This document shows positions 12,141 through 23,741 of a stretch of DNA of 64,000 bases, piece by piece (the stretch's first letter is position 1; each line of letters begins with the position of its first letter). The translations under genes were made by a program, and so were the position numbers. Source of the stretch: Kudoa neothunni (taxonomy: Eukaryota > Cnidaria); contig OZ199840.1 in assembly GCA_964304625.1 (NCBI GenBank), forward strand, positions 1,116,001 through 1,180,000, read 5' to 3'. The notes below the pieces were generated by a model that worked only from the letters and a program-made list of their open reading frames with translations, ran no database searches and had not been told where the DNA came from.

Positions 12141-13793
12141 AATTATTCATGTCGTCTACAATAATCGATTTCATAAGGTGTATATTGAGGAGAAAAATTA
12201 TCGTCACTCCCCACTCGCTTACATATGGGGATGTAAGGGAAGTGGCAAAAGTTACACGATTCAGAAATGTATTCGTGAAAATTTCGGAGTATAAATTTTT
12301 CCAAACATATCAATCAATCAAACACTGAATAGTCTATAGCATGGAGTTATGTGCGTAGTATTGAACTAGTTGATGGAAAAACCATGTACAACCAGATATT
12401 TTACGAGATAACCAAAAACTTCCTCGACACCGACACAACTGAAGTTGCCAACTATAACAATTTCTATTCGACATTCGCCAGCGAAATTAAGAATTTTCAA
12501 CAGTTGACCAATAACATTGAAACATTGTTGGGAATAAATGGGAATCTCGATGTGGCGTTAATTTTGGATGGTGTGGATCAATTGGATAGGCCGACTAAAA
12601 GACGACCTATTATATGGAATGATCTCGATTGCCTACACATTTCCAAGAATATGTGTTATATTTGTCGGCAACAGTCCAATCGAACGACACTACACAAACA
12701 ATCTAATGTTCACCCCACTTCAAATTTACATTCCTCCGTACAATGAAAGTTTCATTATACAGATTGTAAATGAAATGGTAGCAAATCCAGATAATGCTAT
12801 TAAATAATGGGCTGTTGTTATCGTGTGAATCTCAAGTTGTGAAGGATCTTTGTGCGTATGTGATCAATTTGGTGGTTCCGATCACCAGAAATATCGATGT
12901 TATGGTGAAAATTGTATGAGCTATTGGTTGTTGTGTGTTGTGTTGAGATATTTAAGATTACGAGGTTATTCTCGACGGAGAAATTTATTAATGAATTGAA
13001 AAACAAGCCCTCATCTACCACCACTCTTAGAAACTACACTAAAGAATTCCTTAAAGAGATTGGTTATTTGTCGACTGGATATCAAGCTCACAGTTTCATT
13101 GCGCCAACCGATAAAGAACAATCTCAGTCATTAACCTACTATTTCAGTACTACTGAACGTTAATTTGGTAATTGCAGCTTTTCTTGCCACCTACTTGAAA
13201 AAGTACTAGGATACTGCGTTATTTGCCCAGAAAGAATCCACAAAATTGTCAAATCGTGCCAAAAAATCCAGAAAACAAACGCTCTCCCAATCCAAGCACA
13301 CTGCCAACGGTATTAATTATTAAAGAAGTCGCGGGTCATTCTTGTTAGCACCAATTATTCTAAATTTAATTTAAGTTGGATACTTTGATTATTGTTGTTA
13401 AAAAGAAGGAGTTATTTAAATTGAATGTAATTTGCACGTGTTGCCTACTAACTAAAATGGTTTCTAGAATGGCCCCCAAAATTATTGGTCTTAATTCGAC
13501 TAACACTAATAACTGTTGTAAATATTTAGTGTCAACTGGCGGATGGTTCAACGAAGATCGTTGGCAACAGATATACCACTGCATTGCGTCAACTCAACGA
13601 GTCTATTTCGATTGTATGGAGTTGATTAGTATATCCAAGTTGGTTGAGTGCAATTTAATTGAAAAATACCATTCCAATAAAATCAAATATAAATGTATTG
13701 CTTACTAAAGAATTGATCATGGAATTGTGCAAAATTGTCTCTTTTCCAATCCAGCATTACATCAACGTTAGTATGATCGGTGTTTTGGAGTAG
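12141..13793 (+). CDS. ORC5: Origin recognition complex subunit 5, with several frame breaks
   Basis: ORC5 is an AAA+ subunit of the complex that marks replication origins. Exons run 12141-12288, 12340-12913, 12957-13309 and 13530-13793 (introns 51, 43 and 220 nt). Visible features are a Walker A loop GCKGSGKS, a Walker B-like ALILDGVDQLD, ICVIFVGNSP (sensor strand), VINLVVPITRNID, VIAAFLATYLKK (compare the IAAFLASY block of animal ORC5) and the C-terminal KIKYKC...VSFPIQHYI. A 5' exon with the start is not located. Homology continues only if the frame is changed near 12288/12340, 12597-12600, 12802, 13160 and 13706, and an in-frame TAG lies at 13207-13209. Either the gene is decaying or the consensus carries indels. 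The Walker B lacks the usual Glu, which also occurs in ORC5 homologs. Confidence 0.8.
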
Positions 13794-16761
13794 ATAAGTG
13801 GACAAGAGTTGTTTTTGATTGGAAATATTTTGTTTGAATCTTTTCACGCGCCTACGCACTCAACTAAGGATTTTGCTATTGATGTAATCCATCACCAACT
13901 CTGCACTTGCATTGGCAACCGTTCACAGGACAAATATCATAATTCCTAAATATTTGATAAGTTTAAATTTTAAGAAATATGGCAATGGTATGCTGCGTGA
14001 AAGTTAAGGATTATTATGATTTCCACCTTTTTTTTAATGTTTAATGAGAGTGATAGAGACAGGAATATAATTTAGTTAATATAAAAATTCGTTTAATAAT
14101 ATATACTTCTAAATTTATGTTTATGAAATTGGGCAGTTACAAAGTTAGAGCTTAGTAAATGATAAAATTTGTCAGACTATCAAGAATAATGTTAATTTCA
14201 ACAGCACATTTATATAATGTATTGTTGGTTCTTTAATAAAAACTGTGTATACTTATTTGTGAAGAAAATTCAATATGTCGTAATAAATTTGATTTATTAA
14301 CTTCTAGAATGATTTTATTATTTTTTCTCTATCTTAGCATGTTTCTCGAATTAAAAAATTTCATTAAAAATATTTTAATATTAGTTTATTAAATTTATTT
14401 AACTCACTTCTGGTTTTAGCGAAATATTTTTAAATGCAAAAATAATTTTTGCGCATTAATATATCTGAAGCATGCAACCTACATCCTTCTTGATAATATT
14501 TATGTTATAGAATAAATAAATAAATAATTTAAACATCCATATATAATTAAATTATTTGGCTAACAGCCTTTGGGTCTTAATGTCGCGAAATTTATTTTTT
14601 CTATTTTATTTATGTCTAAATTAATTAATATATATTTAAAAAGATATATTATTATATAATATAAAAATATTTTAGATTTATCACAAAATTACTTTGAAGT
14701 ACAATTACATATACATATGAGGTGCTTCTAATTCGTACTAAAAAAATTAGTATATAGATTAAAATCAAATTAATTCTATAACGATAAAATAAACCATTAG
14801 GTATGTTAAATTAAATTAAAAATTATTTCCAATGTTTAGAACTCGCGGATGTGAATATTATAATACTAAGGTTTTTGAATTTAATTGATCATAAACATTT
14901 CCTAAATAAATGCTATCGAATTGATACTTTCCAAATAAAAAAAACAAATTATACAATAAATTATTATAGCCAATACTACTGATATCAATTTAAGATTTCA
15001 TTCGTCCAACAAAAAAAAGGTTTTAATATTGTTATTATTGCATTGCATTGCTTTTATTTTTATTAATCCTAAATTTTAAACTTAAATTTTATCATTAACT
15101 TCCAGTAATATATTAGTGTTTGTAATTATCCGTGATTTTAAATTTAAGGGGGTTAATTTTGTAATTCCGCTGAGAACAAACCAACGTTCAACAAAAATTT
15201 CATCTCAATCAGCCATTACATTATGCATACGATCTTTTTTCCTTTATAATTAAATCAACAATATTATTAATTGTTATACGTTAAATGTGATCAGGGATTT
15301 AAATATCTGTAACAATTATTTAGATAATATTTAGGCAAAAAGATCCTCAAATAAACTAATTATGTGTGCGCATGCGCCATATAAATTTTGATAAACGGTT
15401 GGGGATAACAGCGAATTCTGAATGTTACAACGCTCATACTTGATTGAAGTAAGTTGAAAATATACAGCAAATATGAGGTTATATAATGGGAAGGTGATGG
15501 CGCAAATGATTCAAAAAGTAACTAGATTTTTCAATAATTGAATAGAAATGTTAAAAATTTAATATTTATAAAAAATTATAAATAAACATTAATTTTTTAA
15601 ATCCCGTGAGGACAAGAAATAAATTTTTCTAAACTCACACGCTCCTGTTTCAAAACTATAATTATCAAAATTTTCCCTTTTATTTAAATTATTAAAATAT
15701 AACTATTCCTTTGCAGTTTAATAAAATAGTTAAGATAACAATTTCTTTACTCCATACAAAAAGTTTATGAATCAGTTTAAACTATATTTTTATTTATTAA
15801 CAAAAACAAATCCCAGGGATTTAAGAAAAATAATTAATAATAAAAAAATTTCAACAATGATTTTTGCAAATATTAAATTGTTTCTATTGGTCCACATAAA
15901 GTTTACCTTTATTGAGTGTAAATGTGTGAAACCTTAATTATTAATCTCCAAAGCTCACATTTCAAATCAAAGAAAAGCTTCAACTTATTTTAAATAATTC
16001 ACTAAATTATTAATTATTCACAAATTTGTTCATGTGGTCAAAACCGCTCTCAAGGGATTGACTACGTACGAGCCGAGCCAATGGACAATTTCATTTAATC
16101 TTGTTAATCCCTTAAAACAATATTTTTATTGGAAGTGGCTATTGACACATTAAATAATTAAATATAGAAGATTCCAGAAAATTGAATTTATTAACAGTTT
16201 GTAAGTATGGGTTGCTGAGATTAAATTTCCACGCGGCGCGTGCGTACATGCAGTTTAGGATTAAATTTTACCCTGCCAATAGCCCCTGGCCTTTTTATTT
16301 AAAATATTATTCTCAATTTTAGCAAAGAATATGTTCTTATTGATAAATTGATTTAGAAATATATATATAAACAACTCAAATTTATTCATATTTGAATAGG
16401 TGGGAGAGCAGATGAATAGAAATTTTATATCGTTTGTTGAATCAGTGTAAAGAAAAATATAATTTTTAATTGTAATTATTTTTAAATCATACCTATATAA
16501 ACGAGCGACAAAAATATTACGGAAGAGTAACGCGCACATCATGACAATTTTCAAGTCTATTCACATAGAATGCCATCGCCAAACAAATTAAATAATCATA
16601 TAGGTGGCTATTTGAATTTTGGTGAATTTAAGATATTATGTATAATTTAATGAGATTTTGTATTATCGTTAAAATAAAGGTTAAACAATTGAGCGCGAAA
16701 ATAGAAAAAATTAAAATAAATTTCAGGCGCCAATTCAATAACCCCCCTAATCGACTAACAT
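13794..16761. other. Gene-free, very AT-rich region
   Basis: There are long A/T tracts and only low-complexity short ORFs (for example 16261-16554 minus, made mostly of Ile, Asn and Phe). No exon, RNA gene or transposon end was recognised. Confidence 0.4.
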
Positions 16762-19700
16762 CTACTTGAACCATTCGAAAATATGCCCAGCATGACTAAC
16801 GTGATGACATTTGGTGCACCAACAAAAAGCACTTTTTAATAACGCTAATTCATTGCAAATTATAACAAATATCAATACAATAATCATAATACTTTGTTTT
16901 GATGATTTCATTTGGGAGGACCATTGAGTAATGGCTAACTGGCAAATGGAACATCTGGGTAACGGTTTATTGCATTTTGTACAATTTAGAGGTTGATTCG
17001 GGATAGTTTGATTGACGGTAATAAGATTGAAATTTTGATCATCTTCGGGGTAACCTTCCCAGCAATAACGCATTAAAAACAATAATTAGGGGAATAGATA
17101 GCATGCATATGTGCTATAAGTATGTGTACTTGGCGCTGAGAGAGGATATTGACAGAAATTACACACGATATCTACATTATATTTTTGACCGATGCATTTG
17201 AAAAGCTGGGATTCGCTAATGGAATCCATATCGAAAATTTTGTATTTTCTGATGAAAAGATCAATTTGACAACGCTCTTTCCAGAGTTTCCATTTGTTAC
17301 ACAGATCTCTGTAACTGTAATACAAAGATTAAAGCCAACAAACACATATCGATATCTACCACATAATATAAGCGTTGAGAAGAGGACTTTTGAAGTTGAT
17401 CGCACGCGATAAAGTCAAAATTAGAAGAGCAGTACTTTGAATATCCTTACTCTAGTAAAGGTGACACAATGAATCAATTTATCAAAGAAACTTCTGCTAT
17501 TTTACACTATAAAAATATTCCTTTATATAATGTTGAAATGTAAATATTCCCCATGGGAGTATTTGATAGAGGGGTGATGGGGAGTTGCTTTTGAATTCTT
17601 TTAACAATATATCCAACTAACAATTATACCCAAATTGATTTTCTATTTTATCAAATGTATTAGAGTACCGATGTGTCCTCAAGATATAACAGAGCTATCG
17701 GTATCTTATCAAACAGACTAATTTTGGATTTGTTCAATGTTTCAACCAAGTCCTTATTGGGTGTTATAAACGATATGATAAAGTTTAGATAGGGTTCATC
17801 TTGATAATCTTTGACGAGTTGATCGACGCATCTGAACCAATTGGAGGAGAGAGATTTGCTATCATATTGACTCAACGCCAAAGATAGGATCATACATTTA
17901 GGATCGTCTAAAATTCAAAATAATTAGCCGTTAACCTTAATCTAGGTCTGGGTTTGAGTCTAGTTTAGTGGTCAAATAATATTGTCAGTTGTGCATTAAA
18001 TAAAATCTTCAAAGTAAGTTATTTTTTTGTTTCCTCTTTATATCATATATAATATTAATTAATAACAATAAGTTCTTATGAGAATAACATTATTGTTGAA
18101 CTTACAAAATTAGAGTAAAATAATAAAATCATGACGAGTAATAAACTAGACAACCCCAAATTTAACCTTTGTGGCGTAGTAGATAATCGACAGCTCGTTG
18201 AATTTTATTGGACACAACTGAGAGTGCTATATTTCTGAATGGCATCTCATTGATGGTTAGCATTCTATAATAATATTTTAATTAATCATCCTAAGAGAAA
18301 TTCAACCAATCCACTACTCGTTTTCGATAGTGAGCGAATTGGAGATGGTGGATTCGACCGAAATATGCCAACCAAGAAGACCCAACAAAATAGTTCTCAT
18401 ATCATTGGAGAAAATAGGTCTAATAAGTTGAGCTTCATTTAAAGTGGACACTTTTATTGATTTCTCAAACAGTTGAGATTTGATAAAGGTTTTGATACAT
18501 TTTTGGGTGTAACCACAACACATATCCGACCAATAGTAATGATGCGGATTGTCGTGGAATACAGACGCTCTCTTCAATTCTGAACTATTAACAAATTGAC
18601 GCGAGGCAGACACATCAGGCGATGTAGAACCAGAAGATGATTGTGATTTAATACGGTCTACACCTACAGATCTCTGTTCCAATAGACTTTTATCTGTGTG
18701 ATTTTGAAGCGGCACGATCGAAATCAACCCCTCATATTTCGAGTCATCTACCGTTTTAATGTGTGTGCTAAGGGGTTGGAGTCGCCCTTTCTCGAGACTA
18801 GCAAAAAATCTATTGGACACATTAGACAGGAAATGCTCTTTGGTAGCGATATCTAACGTCATTCAGAAATTGAAACTGAGTACAACCATACAATGTATCC
18901 ATTTCCAAAATTCATAAAAATCTCTATCCCCATTAATGCACTCCTCTGAAATAGCCCCATTAATCTTAAACAAGTAGGTAATCAGTGACAACGTATTATA
19001 ATCTTACAAAATTATGATATTTCAATTTAGCTCTGTGATACATAAGTGAGTCAACAGTGTTGAGAACTTTTGCGCTTACGAAACTCTCCATCCCAGGCAA
19101 CGTGAATCCATTGATAGTAGAAAAATCCACATCAACGTTGGCATTTAAAGTTGTAGTAGAAAGTTCACCTTTTTTATTCACACACATCAATATATCACGA
19201 TCAACCAGATGAAAATCGTTAATATGATTATTCCTTATTTTGTATAAAAATTGAGTAGTGAAAGGATCCCAGTTTTTAAAAGATGAAGTTTGAAGCTGCT
19301 CACTTAAACAGTTACCTTCCTTAAATTTACTGTAATAAAACTGAATTGCACCATCATTTTGCTGATAGCAGATGGTTTTATCAAAAAGCTTTATGTTATC
19401 CAAGTAGTGATCGATCCCATGTTTAAATGAACATTTTTTCATCATTCTCAGATCCCAATATTGAACCAACGGGTAGGAGCTTGAAAACTAAAATCAAGTA
19501 TTTATCACATTTCGAAAATCTAGGCAATAAGCTAACACTGTTGTTAAGATTAGTGGAGGTGTTGAACGCACGTTTGGTGTGACTAACAAAAATGAAATCG
19601 TTCAAAAACTTCAATGAAAATGTTGATTTCGAGGGATATTTTGCAGAATAATCTTCACATCGTATATCGTATATAAACAGATGAGATCTGTTATTGCCAC

Positions 19701-20627
19701 TCAGAATATAATTGGCATCGTTAGGCAACCATGACACCTCATCAATAATATTTCTTGTAGCTAGATAAGATTTTTATGGTATTGGATGAGGTGATTTTAA
19801 AATCTATATACCCCATCTATTAACCGCTGTAAAACGGTGACAATCAGCCGACACCTCATATAAATGGAGTGAGTTTGTTGAGGTTTTTCTACCGAACCCT
19901 GCTACAAACTTCCAACGGTCAACTTTATTCCATTTTGCTACGTGACATTCCTCGTCATACCTTATTGCTAGATATTAAGATTCATTAATAGTATTTTATG
20001 CAGTTGTCAAAAATTGAAAATTATCAGGAACGTACTATTCACACATTTCACTGTGTTGAAACTAGAATAATCAACAATATAAATCATATATTCACCACAA
20101 TTTTGGTTACTCATAATAATATAATGCGTTGTTATGCAGTGATGGTACAAGAGCCATATTGTCGAGGTTGATGTCAATCTCCTAAATTAATTTAAAAATT
20201 GATCACACAAACAACCACTAGAACAAACAAATATGTGGCACCCCATTAACAATGATATTTTCGATTGAAGCACTGTATTGAATTTCGACATGGTTACCGA
20301 TATTTTCTACAATCAACCACACATTAATTAAAAGTAATAAATTAAGTTATTACGAGTGGTGCTCTGAATAACTGGAGTAGACGTTGTTGTTGGATTATTG
20401 CATTTAAGCGTTTCGATCTTTTCTATTTTTCTACCATTTGGGATATCGTTTTCATGATCTACTTGAGGGTGTTGCCAATTGGAGCAATCTTCTTCGTTCA
20501 CACTTGACCCATTGTACCCCAGGTTTCTATTGACAATGTGTGCCAAACGAATTTCTCTACCGTAGAGGAGAAATGTGTTTGGGTCAGAAGGGAATGTGGT
20601 TACATGGTATTTCAAAGTGTGTGACAT
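16762..20627 (-). CDS. MIOS: MIOS, GATOR2 WD40 and zinc-domain subunit
   Basis: MIOS is part of GATOR2, which relays amino-acid levels to TORC1 at the lysosome. It starts at ATG 20627 (MSHTLKYH, then LLYGREIRLAHI, the first beta propeller strands). Recognisable exons include one ending at 19812 (CHVAKWNKVDRWKFVAGF), 19760-19537 (VSWLPNDANYILSG), 19487 to about 19006 (LVQYWDLRMMKK), 18862 to about 18316 (LDIATKEHF), about 18265-18163, and 17893 to 16762. The C-terminus has CNFC, CTKCNKPLPRCSIC and FCWCTKCHHVSHAGHIFEWF, the RING/zinc-ribbon region of MIOS. Introns are mostly 48-54 nt. Lesions are a frame change near 17660, an in-frame TAG at 17617-17619 and a break near 18868. The protein stops right after WFK, before the final CxxxC cluster expected in the family. 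I could not fix every exon between 20.3 and 19.95 kb. Confidence 0.82.
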
Positions 20628-22593
20628 GAATCAAGACCTACGAGGTTCCACTTTACGTTTTTGCTAACGTGAATATCAGGCCTGTGTTAATCTGTTTAAA
20701 TCATGAATAATCTCTTCTCATCACTTTTAAGTGTTTTACACAAAATTTGAATACTTATTATTTTTGAACTATTTTTAACTACACATGTATTAAAATTATA
20801 TGTAGTTTTTCGAATAGGTAAAAGATTTTTTTAATTTATATAAGTATTAATGTATTAGACCTTATATGTTTATTTTGTTCAGAAAAACACTAAAAAACAC
20901 TTATTTATGCATTTTACTTGAATTTTATATAATTATCTTAAAGGTAAAAAATCTTCCAAAATAACGATTAACCATTAACCATTAACCAACCAACCAACTT
21001 CTGACAAATTATCTGGCTCTAATCTCATGAGTTCATGAGTGCGCCTGCATCAAAACAAATTATTTAAAACCAATTTTGAATTGAAATTTTATACTATAAA
21101 CAATATTAGACGTTGATTTTTCATACAAAAATTTATCAAAAAATTTTGTTTTTTTCACAATGCACATAGACGTTAATATTCAGAAGGGCAATTTAAATAA
21201 ATACTTAAGACAGTGGCGTTTCAAAACCTCGGATCGGATCACCTTATTCTTACGCGGTTGACGGAAAATTTGTAATTAGTCTAGAACGACGCGGGACAGC
21301 TGAACTTGTGTCATGTAAGGTACCTCTATTTAGAAAATGTTAAACTTTAGATTAGAGATGTATTTATTAGGTATAATGTCACATTCAAATTTATCGAATC
21401 TAAAAGAATACATGCTATAATGTTTGTTAATTTTATTATGAATGGAGCGAAATTATAAATAATAAATATTTTGTGTTTTTTTATTTGAATATGAAGACAA
21501 ACAGTTAATAAATACTAGTAATTTTTAACTTTTATTGGAAATATCATTTCCTCTAAAAAATAAAATTTCTAAAAATAACATAATAATTAAATAAAAAATA
21601 TAACTTATATTTTAAGCATTATTTATAACAAGGGATCGTAGTTTTCGGTATGTATCTTCAAAAAAATCGACAACTAAATTCGACGTTTATTTTGGTTGAA
21701 CCCATCGAGCGCGCACGCATGTATATTTAATCATTTTAAATTAAAAAAAATGTGGAACAAACTCCTCACGAAACATTTTTCATATCAAATAGCTATAGCG
21801 GATGAACGTCGATAACAATAACGAAAACCAAAGTTTTCTCAATGATGTCATTTTTTCTATCTCTAAAAAAATAACTGGCAGAGAAATGTGTTGAACGCTT
21901 TTTCAACGAAATATGTTTCTTTGACTTTATTGGTTCGTAAATTATATTTTTCTGTAGAGATAATTTTACTGTGAGATATTTACAGGTTAACTCATTTTCC
22001 ACCTCTATATCGATCCAACCAACAAGAAAATTATCAATTTTATTCCGGTTATTATCACTTTCAAGTTTTTCGGGGGAAATAAACCGAAATTTTTTTTAAA
22101 TTTGACGATTAAAATCAATTTAATCGAAAATTGAGATCCCAATTTACAACATTAATGAAAATATGAAAAAGTCAAGTTAATGATTAAAAAGCTCGGGTAA
22201 TAGGTAATAAGTAATAAGTAGATACAAGACAAACTTGACAGTTTAATATTATTAGTTTAAAAGACGCCATTAAATATCGAAATATTCTGGTGGAATTAGT
22301 GCTAAATAATATTTTTAACTCAACAAGAAATTAAGTTCAAACTATTTTCAATCAATAAAAGATTTTAAATGTATATAATAAATATTATTTAAAATATGAA
22401 AATTAAATTTTAATTCAATTAATCATTATTAATATTTACGTAGGTAGCAGCAGCTAAAACGATGGGAAAACATTGGGTTAACGCGTAAAGCACAAAAACT
22501 AAGGGTTATTATCAACTATTAAGATAGTTCGATTGCAATAATGTTATTGATAACGAGCTTTCTGATCGATACAATCACCAGCAGAATGATAAT
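20628..22593. other. Gene-free region upstream of MIOS
   Basis: AT-rich DNA between the MIOS start and the 3' end of the PNP gene. The ORF at 21793-22002 (minus) shows no family motifs. A MIOS promoter is expected just upstream of 20627, but no clear element is visible. Confidence 0.35.
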
Positions 22594-23741
22594 TCACTCG
22601 GCGGAAGGAATTTGTTTGAGGAATTCTTCCAATACATTGTACAACAACGACGTGCGACTATCGGAAATAGCGGTGATACTTTGATGGATTTTGAGCGTCT
22701 CTTCCTTGGAATAAGATACCTCACGACCGTCATCACAAACGTTGGTGACAACACAGACCGCAAGACATTTGAGTCCAAGATGAGCAGCTGTTATAATTTC
22801 AGGTACTACACTCATGCCCACCATATCAGCTCCTACCTAAAAATTTATTCAAACATGATATGATTGTGGTAGATTTAATTTTCTGTGCTATTATCACAGT
22901 AGAATACGACTATGTGGAATAATCTAAAAAATTACAAGTCGAAGAAGACGTATTTCGGCTGGTGTCTCAAATTGAGGACCTCCAACAGAAACATAAACAC
23001 CTTGGTGTATGTCGGGGATGTTTGGGACTGATTTAGCGCTGGTTTCAAACAATTTGATGAGTCCTGGATCGTAGCAATCCTTCATTGGAACAAATCTTGG
23101 ACCAAATCGTGGATCGTTGGGCCCAATAAGTGGGCATTTTCCTCCCAACCCAGGAAAATAAATGTGATCTACGATGGTAACAAAGTCACCAATCTTGTAT
23201 CGTGTATTGATTGCACCCACTGCGCCGGTAACCATCACAAACTTCACTCCCAATATTGCCAAAACTCTCAACGGAAATACACACTAAAATTCAATCTTTG
23301 CATCAACTACCATCCTCCATATTGCGATAATTTACCATAAGTGCAGATTTAGTCTCGTAATAATGTATTCTACCACACATTACGATCACTTCCACATTTC
23401 CGATTTGACCAATAGCAAACTTATTTTCGTGAGATTTAGCTACAATTATTTTCGAATGTATGCAATTCAAAATTAATCTATGTCGTCACCTGCACTACAG
23501 GGAAAATTTTCAATGTCACCAAAATTTACCACTTTGGTCACATTCATCAATTTGTATATGCCAGTCAGCCCACTTCCCATAATCAACAATACTCTTGGTA
23601 TATCACGCCCTATGAGTTCCCGTAAATGATTGGCAATCTGTTCACAGTATTCGTAGGTGCTTTTTGGATAAATTGATTAGAGCACACACTTTCGATTGCA
23701 TATTACCCATAAATTTCATCAGGTATATCCTCCTTGGCCAT
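22594..23741 (-). CDS. PNP: Purine nucleoside phosphorylase, intact
   Basis: This enzyme of purine salvage splits inosine and guanosine with phosphate. Five exons (23741-23707, 23659-23490, 23439-23336, 23283-22936, 22836-22594; introns 47, 50, 52 and 99 nt) join without any frame change into 299 codons ending in TGA. The trimeric PNP signatures are present: GSGLTG phosphate loop, GRIHYYE (His, Tyr and Glu of the active site), GAVGAIN, GPQFETPAE (Phe-Glu of the purine site), MVGMSVVPE (ribose Met) and VVTNVCDD (purine-binding Asn). The length is close to the usual ~290 residues, and the start MAKEDIPDEIYG.TYE aligns with the N-termini of animal enzymes. Two introns use AAG or TAG acceptors after short pyrimidine stretches. 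This is the best-preserved gene in the window. Confidence 0.95.

Noticed and set aside
16261-16554. 97-codon minus-strand ORF
   Set aside because: Composition is almost all Ile, Asn, Phe and Lys, typical of chance ORFs in AT-rich DNA.
17005-17110. In-frame TAA in the MIOS zinc region
   Set aside because: A GT-AG segment of about 75 nt removes the stop and joins the zinc blocks in phase, so an intron is the better reading.
19488-19536. Apparent frameshift in MIOS between FSKCDKYL and VQYWDLR
   Set aside because: A 49-nt GT-AG intron at this position restores the frame in phase and matches the other introns in length.
22612-22863. Plus-strand ORF opposite PNP
   Set aside because: It is the antisense shadow of the last PNP exon; the PNP reading carries all family motifs.
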